From Candidatus Parcubacteria bacterium (lineage in GTDB: Bacteria > Patescibacteriota > Minisyncoccia > Minisyncoccales > Staskawiczbacteraceae), in contig JAIFWS010000025.1 of NCBI GenBank assembly GCA_019658985.1, forward strand, positions 1 through 11,110: 11,110 nt of DNA, read 5' to 3'. Of the stretch, positions 5,931 to 11,110 are shown piece by piece. The notes below the pieces were generated by a model. The model was not told the DNA's origin and did no database searches. It saw only the letters and a list, made by a program, of their open reading frames with translations. The position numbers were made by a program, and so were the translations under genes. Every line of letters begins with the position of its first letter. Position 1 is the stretch's first letter.

Positions 5931-6440
5931 ATGACAGATAACGAAAGAGAACAATTTAGTCGTATTTACGACCAATATATCGAGAAGATATACCGGTTTG
6001 TGTACCTAAAAGTCAGTTCCCAGGAAGTGGCTGAGGATGTGACCTCCCAGGTGTTTTTGAAGGGATGGGAAGCCTATCAGAAGAAGGCTGATATCAAGAA
6101 CCCGGGAGCATTTTTGTACCAGATTGCCCGGAATATGGTCGTGGACCATTACCGGGAAAAGGGCAGGTCAAAAATCATCTCTATAGAGCAGGTTGGCAGT
6201 GTTTCCGACCCGAACATGGATATCCATCAGAAAGCGGTACTTCACGCCGATATTGATAAGATAAAAGGAGCCATACAGGACCTCAAGGAGGACTACCAGG
6301 ATGTGCTGATCTGGTACTATTTAGAAGATATGCCAGCTGATCAGATTGCTCAATTAGTAGGCAAGCCTACCGGAACGGTCCGGGTGATGATCCACCGGGG
6401 TCTCCAAATGCTCAAGGACATTCTCGTCCAAGAATCGTAA
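5931..6440 (+). CDS. ECF-type RNA polymerase sigma factor, 169 aa
   Basis: It directs core RNA polymerase to a specific promoter set. Region 2 covers about 11-77 ('IYDQYIEKIYRFVYLKV', 'AEDVTSQVFLKGWEAY', 'PGAFLYQIARNMVVDHYRE') and region 4 about 113-165 ('IQDLKEDYQDVLIWYYLEDMPADQIA', helix-turn-helix 'GKPTGTVRVMIHRGLQMLK'). A short linker joins them; regions 1 and 3 are absent, as in group 4 (ECF) factors. Length is typical. ATG 5931 is preferred to TTG 5925, which coincides with the predicted transcript start; no Shine-Dalgarno sequence is present. Its promoter looks like a housekeeping one and overlaps the TAGGACA array, so it may be under repression by the upstream DeoR-type protein rather than purely autoregulated. 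The next gene encodes a single-pass membrane protein, the usual place for its anti-sigma factor. Confidence 0.93.
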   Translation: MTDNEREQFSRIYDQYIEKIYRFVYLKVSSQEVAEDVTSQVFLKGWEAYQKKADIKNPGAFLYQIARNMVVDHYREKGRSKIISIEQVGSVSDPNMDIHQKAVLHADIDKIKGAIQDLKEDYQDVLIWYYLEDMPADQIAQLVGKPTGTVRVMIHRGLQMLKDILVQES

Positions 6441-6460
6441 AAAGGCGATTTTCATGAAAT

Positions 6461-6486
6461 TGTAACAAAATACGCCTCCTGGCGTC
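6461..6486 (+). promoter_or_regulatory. ECF-type promoter of the putative anti-sigma gene
   Basis: TGTAAC (6461-6466) and CGTC (6483-6486) are separated by 16 bp, matching the general ECF layout of an AAC-containing -35 and a CGTC -10. No sigma70 pair fits here: TTGTAA and CATAAG would be 23 bp apart. The start is expected near 6493-6496, at the ATG. A 5-bp dyad, ACGCC 6472-6476 with GGCGT 6481-6485, occupies the spacer and could bind a regulator. Confidence 0.45.
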
Positions 6487-6495
6487 ATCATAAGT

Positions 6496-7215
6496 ATGGA
6501 AGACAAGGAACTCATTGCTAAACTCCAAGAATTGAAGAATATCAAACCAAGCAACACTTGGGTTCTTTTGTCTAAACAGAATATTTTGGGTAACGCCAAG
6601 CCAGTAATGCAACCAGCATATAAAAGCACTTTTTCTTCGGTGATGAGCCTGGTTATGGCGCAGAGGAAATTAGCCTACGCTCTGGCGTCAATTTTATTGG
6701 TGTTCGGGGGATTGGTTGGATTCTTAAGGTATGGCTTGCCCCAGTCCAATGTCCCAGGAAATTCAGTAGCGGTGCTTTCAGCCCAAGCCGCGCTCAGTGA
6801 TTTTAAAACAAAGTCCCAAAATCTGGCCACGGTTGCAGGTGATAAGTCTCCCTCAAGTTCGAGGCCCTTGGCAGTAAAGCAGGCCAAAGACGCGGTAAAG
6901 AATTTAGAAGAAACCATTAAGAAAGATCCAGAAGCCGCTAAGAGTGTGGCATTGGACGTAAATAATAATAAAACTTTATTGAATGTTACCGGAGAGGATG
7001 AAGATACAGCCGAATTGAAAGCAAGCGAGAATGAATTATACAAGACGCTTGCCGCTCAGTTGATAAAAGATTTGGAAGGGGAAACCTTAACGCCGGGCCA
7101 GAAAGATCAGTTAGCAACCATTAAGGAAGGTTTCAATAAAAAAGGCGCAGATTATTCGGTAACACTGAGGGACATATTACTCCTAAAGGCCAGCAAAGAA
7201 AGCAAGTCCAGCTAA
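6496..7215 (+). CDS. Putative membrane anti-sigma factor or sigma-associated envelope protein, 239 aa
   Basis: Residues 1-56 are predicted cytoplasmic ('ELIAKLQELKNIKPSNTWVLLSKQNIL'), a pattern I associate with proteins next to ECF factors in Patescibacteria. About 59-79 is one membrane segment (LAYALASILLVFGGLVGFLRY). About 80-239 is predicted outside, hydrophilic, helical and Lys/Glu/Ala-rich ('AVKQAKDAVKNLEETIKKDPEAAK'), resembling DUF5667-like regions, but I cannot assign it firmly. No zinc-binding HxxxCxxC motif is present, and there is no cysteine at all, so if it is an anti-sigma factor it is not of the ZAS type. It starts 55 bp after the sigma gene with an ECF-type promoter in the gap and no Shine-Dalgarno sequence. 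A membrane-bound partner that releases the sigma factor on an envelope signal is inference from gene order and topology. Confidence 0.68.
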   Translation: MEDKELIAKLQELKNIKPSNTWVLLSKQNILGNAKPVMQPAYKSTFSSVMSLVMAQRKLAYALASILLVFGGLVGFLRYGLPQSNVPGNSVAVLSAQAALSDFKTKSQNLATVAGDKSPSSSRPLAVKQAKDAVKNLEETIKKDPEAAKSVALDVNNNKTLLNVTGEDEDTAELKASENELYKTLAAQLIKDLEGETLTPGQKDQLATIKEGFNKKGADYSVTLRDILLLKASKESKSS

Positions 7216-7250
7216 ACTTCAATTGGCGGTTAAATCCGCTTTTTGAAGTT
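7215..7250 (+). terminator. Probable intrinsic terminator of the sigma cluster
   Basis: A GCGG/CCGC core (7226-7229 with 7236-7239, loop TTAAAT) is followed at once by U5 (7240-7244). An outer 8-bp stem, 7215-7222 with 7243-7250, can extend it across two T-T mismatches and one G-T pair. It begins at the stop codon. Confidence 0.65.
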
Positions 7251-7284
7251 ATTAATTTACAATCAGACGAGTCGCAGAAATTCG

Positions 7285-7314
7285 TTGTTATTACGTAAAA
7301 CTGCGAGTTATAAT
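7285..7314 (+). promoter_or_regulatory. Promoter of the S-layer-like gene
   Basis: TTGTTA (7285-7290), an 18-bp spacer and perfect TATAAT (7309-7314). Start expected about 7320-7322, giving a leader of about 140 nt. No ECF-type AAC/CGTC pair is seen, so the neighbouring sigma factor need not drive this gene. Confidence 0.6.
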
Positions 7315-7317
7315 TCC

Positions 7318-7361
7318 CTCATGGTATTTGCCCTTGGATATAAAAAGGCAGGTACCATGAG
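7318..7361 (+). other. 5' UTR hairpin at the start of the surface-protein mRNA
   Basis: CTCATGGTA 7318-7326 pairs perfectly with TACCATGAG 7353-7361. Two T-G pairs then TGCC/GGCA (7329-7332 with 7347-7350) continue the stem to about 15 bp with a 14-nt loop. It sits at the predicted 5' end, where such stems typically protect abundant mRNAs from decay. The rest of the leader (7362-7459) is A/T-rich, with a GATTAT/ATAATC dyad at 7417-7431, and has no Shine-Dalgarno sequence near the start codon. Confidence 0.7.
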
Positions 7362-7459
7362 AGACAATAAGGTCGACGCGGCGAGAAATAAAAGTCAAAT
7401 AATTAATATCTGCCAAGATTATTTAATAATCCGGCGGATAGACAAAAAAATACAAAACA

Positions 7460-10400
7460 ATGAATATTAAGAAAACAATTATAACAGCCACTGTCGCGTT
7501 GACTATGGTTGCCATGATTGCTCCTATGACTGCTGGCGCTATGACCGTAGCCGAATTGCAGGCTCAGATTAACGCCCTGATGGCTCAGTTGCAAATGATG
7601 CAACCTACAACATCTGGTAGCGTTCCTCCAGCTTGCGTTGGCGTAACATTTAACAGGAATTTGACCGTAGGTTCTACTGGTCAGGATGTAAAATGTTTCC
7701 AAGTTCTTTTGAACTCTCACGGTTATGTGCTCGCTGCTTCAGGAGCAGGATCACCTGGAATGGAAACTTCATACTTTGGTCCAAGGACTTTGGCCTCAGT
7801 AAGAGCATGGCAGGTAGCACAAGGATGGACACCTGCAAACCAGGTTGGCCCTCTTTCACGAGCAATGTTTAATTCATGGTTGACTGGTTCTCCAGTACCT
7901 AATAACCCTAATAATCCAAACCCAACACCAACTGGACCAGTTTCAGCTATGCTCTCAAGCGATACGCCTGCTTCAGGTGACATCGTAGCCGGACAAGCAA
8001 CTGCTGATTTAACACACGTAACCTTCATGGGTTCCGGAGTTGTTACTTCATTAACATTGCAACGCTCTGGTGTTTCAGACCAAAACACTCTTACAAACGT
8101 ATATCTTTTTGATGGAAATACCAGGATTACTGATGGTTATGCCTTCAATGTGAACGGTATGATCGTTATTAACGGTCTTTCTGTTGCAGTAACTGGATCA
8201 AAAACCCTTTCTGTAAGGGCCGACGTCCTTTCAACTGCTGCAAACACTGCTTCTAGCATTGCGGTTGCAGTCACTGGCTATACAGCCAATGGCGTTTCAT
8301 CAACCACCAATGTTATGGGTAATAAGATGTACGTAGTTGTTGGTAACTTAGCTTCAGCTACTATCACAACTGCTGCTTCTTCCTCTGTTCCAACTGCAAA
8401 CGTAAACGCTGGTACAACCGGATACACTTTCTGGTCAGCTCCTTTGCAAGTTAATACAAGGACAGTATGGTTGAAAATGGCAAACTTCAGAATGATCGGA
8501 TCTGCTCCAATCGACGCCTTGGGTAACCTCAAGTTGTTTATTGACGGCATTGACACTGGCAAGGTTGGAACAACCATGACCATTAACGGTTCAAATTATG
8601 CGGTGTTTGATTTAAATGCAGCACCTATTACTTTGATGACCGGTTCACACACTATCGACTTAAGGGCTGATGTTCAGAAAGGCACCAACAGGACTGTTCA
8701 GGTTTCAGTCCAGAACGCTTCTGACCTTACTGTTTATGACCCTCAGGTTAAAGTGAACGTTGCTGTATCTAGCACTACTGCTGGATCATTCTCTGCAAAC
8801 AATGCTGGTACCATCACTATTCTTACTGGTTCAGTAACTGTAGTTGTTGACCCAACATTCACTGCACAGACCACTATTTCTGGAGGTGCAGCTAACACAG
8901 TTATCGGTAAGTTCAGATTACATGCCTATGGTGAAGACGTAAAAGTCAATTCACTTAAGGTTATCCCTTCAATCTTGTCAGCTACCACAACAGGTGCTAC
9001 TTGTACAACTAACGCTTCAACGGGAGTTGCCACAGGTACTTGCGGATTGAACAATGTAACTTTGTACTTTAACGGATCTCAGGTTGGTTCTCAGACCAAC
9101 TACGCTTCAGCTTCTATGGGAACTGTGACTTTGGGTACTGCAATCACATTCACTCTTGGTTCCCAGCTGATTATTCCAGCTGGAATGGACGCCACCTTGG
9201 AAGTAAGGGCTGACCTTCAGACTGTTGACAGCGTTGCCTACACTGGAGGTACTGTGAAAGTAGGTTTGCCTCTTGATACCGCAAGCGTCGGACAAGGCAT
9301 GAACTCTTTCTCAACCCTTCTTGTTCCAACAGCTGCTGTTGCTACTAACGGTTTGACTATTTCTACTTCAGGTCTTGCTGTTTCAAAGAACACAGCTTAC
9401 TTGAACCAAGCTATTGCTCCAAACATGCCTGGTGTGAAAATCGGTTCATACGTTGTACAGAACCAGAGCACATCTCAATCAATCAGATTGACATCTTTGA
9501 GCATTGCGACAACTATCACCACGACCACTGTAAGCAACTTCTCAGCTTTGAGGACATCTGATATGACCGGTTCAGGATCTACTCCTGTACAATTCTCAGG
9601 AACTAGCTCCGGTACTACTTCAACTGATGTATTCTCAGTAAGCGACATCTTGGCCCCAGGAGCTTCCATGACCATTGATGTGTTTGCTAACACTGGATCT
9701 GCCACTAGCGGAACTATTGCAACTACATTGAACGTTTCATCGATCGGTGCAATTGACAATATTTCAACTACTTCTGGTATAAAAACTGGTCAGACTTTGA
9801 CTTTGGGTACTGGTTCTATTGCATCACCTACGATCGTTACTGCTTCTACAACTCCTGCTCAATTCATTGCAGCTGGAGGAGGAGCTACTAGCGGATCACA
9901 AGCAGTATTTAACTTCGTGTCAACTTCAGGTGCTTCAACTATCACCGAACTTAAATTCACTGTTACTGGATCTGATGCTGTAAACTCACAAACCGTTACT
10001 AACGTTTGCGTTGGCTCGGTTTGCGCGCAGCCAGTTAGCAACAATGCATACTTGACTGGTCTTAACCTTACTGTTCCAAATGGAGGCAGCGGATTGACCG
10101 TCACAGCATTGGTTTCTTACTCAACAGTCGGTACTACTGGTATCGCTTCTGGTAAGACTTCAATCACTTCTCTCACTTACGCAAAGTACACAACCGGAGG
10201 ATCAACTAAGACTGTTGGAACTTCAGTTGTATGTACCGCTACAATCGGTGGCGCTTGCGATGCAACCATCAGCACTGGTGGTGTAGCCGCTCCTTCAATG
10301 ACCTTGGTTGGTTCAAAGCCTACCGTAACTGTAGGTAGCCCTACATCAGTTGCAGGATTAAACGCAGGTGCTGAAAACAAGATCGGAGAAGTTACAGTTA

Positions 10401-10897
10401 CTGCTGATGCAAAAGGAAACATTAAGCTCAACGATCTTAAGTTTACTGTTGCAAGCACAAACTGGGCAACTCTTCCAACCTTTACATTAGCTCGTATTGC
10501 CGATGGTAATACAACTATTACTGGTTCAGGTTGCGGACAGGGAGTTGCTGCTGCAGCTTCACAGATAATCTTCTGCGAATTCGGTACTACTGCAAACACC
10601 TTTACTACCACAACTGGTACTTCAGATGTTGAAAGCAATACCGATTACGATGGTTACACAATCGCCGCTGGAACAAGCAAGACATTCAGCTTGTTTGCTA
10701 CAGTGAGCGCAACCTCTCCTACTACTGGAGTTGGATCTATTTCAACTTCTTTGGTAGCCGCAGGATTCAATTGGGATGACACCGCTTCAGCAGTATTCAA
10801 TGCTGACGGTTCAACTGCTACAACCACTGACGGTACTAACCTCACTGGTTCAAGCATCTACAACTTCCCAACCAACAGCTACTCAAGGACACAGTAA
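7460..10897 (+). CDS. Secreted S-layer-like surface protein with peptidoglycan-binding domain, 1145 aa
   Basis: Residues 1-27 are a signal peptide (KK, hydrophobic core, likely cleavage after APMTAGA). A short helix follows ('VAELQAQINALMAQLQMM', 30-48), then a PG_binding_1 domain about 59-140 ('RNLTVGSTGQDVKCFQVLL', 'YFGPRTLASVRAWQ', 'VGPLSRAMFNSWL'), a Pro/Asn linker (144-160), and about 980 residues rich in Thr, Ser, Gly and Val forming beta modules. Modules end in a recurring strand: LSVRADV 250-256, IDLRADV 399-405, LEVRADL 580-586, with diverged forms near 738, 879 and 1075. All ten cysteines fall in five close pairs (59/79, 515/528, 850/855, 925/933, 1025/1039), suggesting disulfides. 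Fourteen of 17 arginines use AGG or AGA, unlike CGN-rich clpB, consistent with strong codon selection. It probably coats the cell, anchored through the N-terminal domain. Start 7460 gives the signal peptide directly; the leader is A-rich. Exact identity as the main S-layer protein is inference. Confidence 0.88.
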   Translation: MNIKKTIITATVALTMVAMIAPMTAGAMTVAELQAQINALMAQLQMMQPTTSGSVPPACVGVTFNRNLTVGSTGQDVKCFQVLLNSHGYVLAASGAGSPGMETSYFGPRTLASVRAWQVAQGWTPANQVGPLSRAMFNSWLTGSPVPNNPNNPNPTPTGPVSAMLSSDTPASGDIVAGQATADLTHVTFMGSGVVTSLTLQRSGVSDQNTLTNVYLFDGNTRITDGYAFNVNGMIVINGLSVAVTGSKTLSVRADVLSTAANTASSIAVAVTGYTANGVSSTTNVMGNKMYVVVGNLASATITTAASSSVPTANVNAGTTGYTFWSAPLQVNTRTVWLKMANFRMIGSAPIDALGNLKLFIDGIDTGKVGTTMTINGSNYAVFDLNAAPITLMTGSHTIDLRADVQKGTNRTVQVSVQNASDLTVYDPQVKVNVAVSSTTAGSFSANNAGTITILTGSVTVVVDPTFTAQTTISGGAANTVIGKFRLHAYGEDVKVNSLKVIPSILSATTTGATCTTNASTGVATGTCGLNNVTLYFNGSQVGSQTNYASASMGTVTLGTAITFTLGSQLIIPAGMDATLEVRADLQTVDSVAYTGGTVKVGLPLDTASVGQGMNSFSTLLVPTAAVATNGLTISTSGLAVSKNTAYLNQAIAPNMPGVKIGSYVVQNQSTSQSIRLTSLSIATTITTTTVSNFSALRTSDMTGSGSTPVQFSGTSSGTTSTDVFSVSDILAPGASMTIDVFANTGSATSGTIATTLNVSSIGAIDNISTTSGIKTGQTLTLGTGSIASPTIVTASTTPAQFIAAGGGATSGSQAVFNFVSTSGASTITELKFTVTGSDAVNSQTVTNVCVGSVCAQPVSNNAYLTGLNLTVPNGGSGLTVTALVSYSTVGTTGIASGKTSITSLTYAKYTTGGSTKTVGTSVVCTATIGGACDATISTGGVAAPSMTLVGSKPTVTVGSPTSVAGLNAGAENKIGEVTVTADAKGNIKLNDLKFTVASTNWATLPTFTLARIADGNTTITGSGCGQGVAAAASQIIFCEFGTTANTFTTTTGTSDVESNTDYDGYTIAAGTSKTFSLFATVSATSPTTGVGSISTSLVAAGFNWDDTASAVFNADGSTATTTDGTNLTGSSIYNFPTNSYSRTQ

Positions 10898-10928
10898 TTC
10901 TTACTGCTGACCTCGTGTAATTGCTTGG

Positions 10929-10955
10929 CCTTAGCTATCGCAAGATAGTTTAAGG
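10929..10955 (+). other. GNRA-capped hairpin in the 3' UTR of the surface-protein gene
   Basis: CCTTAGCTATC (10929-10939) pairs with GATAGTTTAAGG (10944-10955) around a GCAA tetraloop, with one G-T pair and one bulged T. GNRA loops are unusually stable. It stands directly before the terminator hairpin and has no U-tract, so it more likely protects the 3' end than terminates. Confidence 0.65.
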
Positions 10956-10956
10956 G

Positions 10957-10990
10957 AAACCAAAAAGCCCCGTAAGGGGCTTTTTGGTTT
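10957..10990 (+). terminator. Intrinsic terminator of the surface-protein gene
   Basis: A perfect 15-bp stem (10957-10971 with 10976-10990), loop GTAA. The GCCCC/GGGGC core is followed by T5, and the A5/T5 tracts on both sides could allow termination in either direction. Confidence 0.92.
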
Positions 10991-11043
10991 CTGGTGAACT
11001 TCTATTACTGCCTGGCTAGCTTGTATACTTTCTAAGACCATCT

Positions 11044-11089
11044 GTCCGACGTCTGAACTTATACACATGTCGGACGTTGGACGTCTGAC
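11044..11089 (+). repeat. Five GTCNGAC heptamers flanking a DnaA-box-like nonamer
   Basis: Contiguous heptamers GTCCGAC 11044-11050 and GTCTGAA 11051-11057, then an 11-bp gap, then GTCGGAC 11069-11075, GTTGGAC 11076-11082 and GTCTGAC 11083-11089. The consensus GTCNGAC is itself palindromic. The gap contains TTATACACA (11059-11067), which fits the DnaA-box consensus TTATNCACA, and a TATACA that could be a -10. It is probably the control region of a gene beyond the right edge; its function is unknown. The rest of 10991-11110 shows nothing I can assign. Confidence 0.6.
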
Positions 11090-11110
11090 ATTTAAATTGT
11101 GCTAATCCCC

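Noticed and set aside
7243..7470. Open frame of 75 aa, or a 37-aa upstream ORF from ATG 7357, before the surface-protein gene
   Set aside because: The long form starts with TTG inside the terminator and spans the promoter. The short form has only a weak GGCAGG site and a sequence without recognisable features; its stop overlaps the next start by a few bases, so coupling is conceivable but unsupported.
10177..10638. Minus-strand frames inside the surface-protein gene
   Set aside because: Val/Pro/Ala-rich translations are expected from the complement of Thr/Ser/Gly repeat codons; no ribosome-binding sites or domains are seen.
11059..11067. Replication origin based on a DnaA box
   Set aside because: There is only one consensus nonamer in about 120 bp and no dnaA, dnaN or AT-rich unwinding element; a single match can arise by chance. 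The iterated heptamers are kept as a separate finding.

Overview
The window looks like a chromosomal segment from a Patescibacteria (Candidate Phyla Radiation) bacterium, most likely Parcubacteria-like. Three things point there. The largest gene encodes a secreted surface protein with the layout common in that group: signal peptide, a short 'AELQAQINAL' helix, a peptidoglycan-binding domain, then a long Thr/Ser-rich array of beta modules. There is a small ECF-type sigma factor followed by a single-pass membrane protein with a 'KIKPSNTWVLLSKQNIL'-like N-terminus. Several genes have no Shine-Dalgarno sequence and look leaderless. This placement is inference from style; no rRNA or other phylogenetic marker is present.

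Layout. (1) 1-2431: 3' part of a ClpB disaggregase gene, cut by the left edge. (2) 2440-2694: a small minus-strand gene of unknown function with a strong ribosome-binding site and its own terminator, whose U-tract overlaps the clpB stop. (3) 2757-3122: a free-standing MetRS-C-like tRNA-binding OB-fold gene with a terminator. (4) 3162-3410: no convincing protein, but a good promoter, at least five hairpins and an intrinsic terminator, read here as a roughly 215-nt independent structured RNA. (5) 3481-5036: a membrane-anchored protein with two lamin-tail domains, ending in a strong terminator. (6) 5063-7250: a regulatory cluster of a DeoR-type winged-helix protein, an ECF-type sigma factor and a putative membrane anti-sigma protein. 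A four-copy TAGGACA operator-like array overlaps the sigma-gene promoter, and an ECF-type promoter precedes the anti-sigma gene. (7) 7285-10990: the 1145-aa S-layer-like protein with its own sigma70-type promoter, a 5' UTR hairpin and two 3' UTR hairpins. (8) 11044-11089: five heptamers of the form GTCNGAC flanking a DnaA-box-like nonamer.

How it may work together. The right two thirds is mostly envelope biology: an anchored lamin-tail protein, a sigma/anti-sigma switch that could sense the envelope, and an abundant-looking secreted surface protein. The surface-protein promoter looks like a housekeeping one, so control by the neighbouring sigma factor is not evident. The most interesting candidates for something undescribed are the modular hairpin RNA at 3196-3410, the interleaved TAGGACA array at 5826-5905, and the GTCNGAC array near the right edge.
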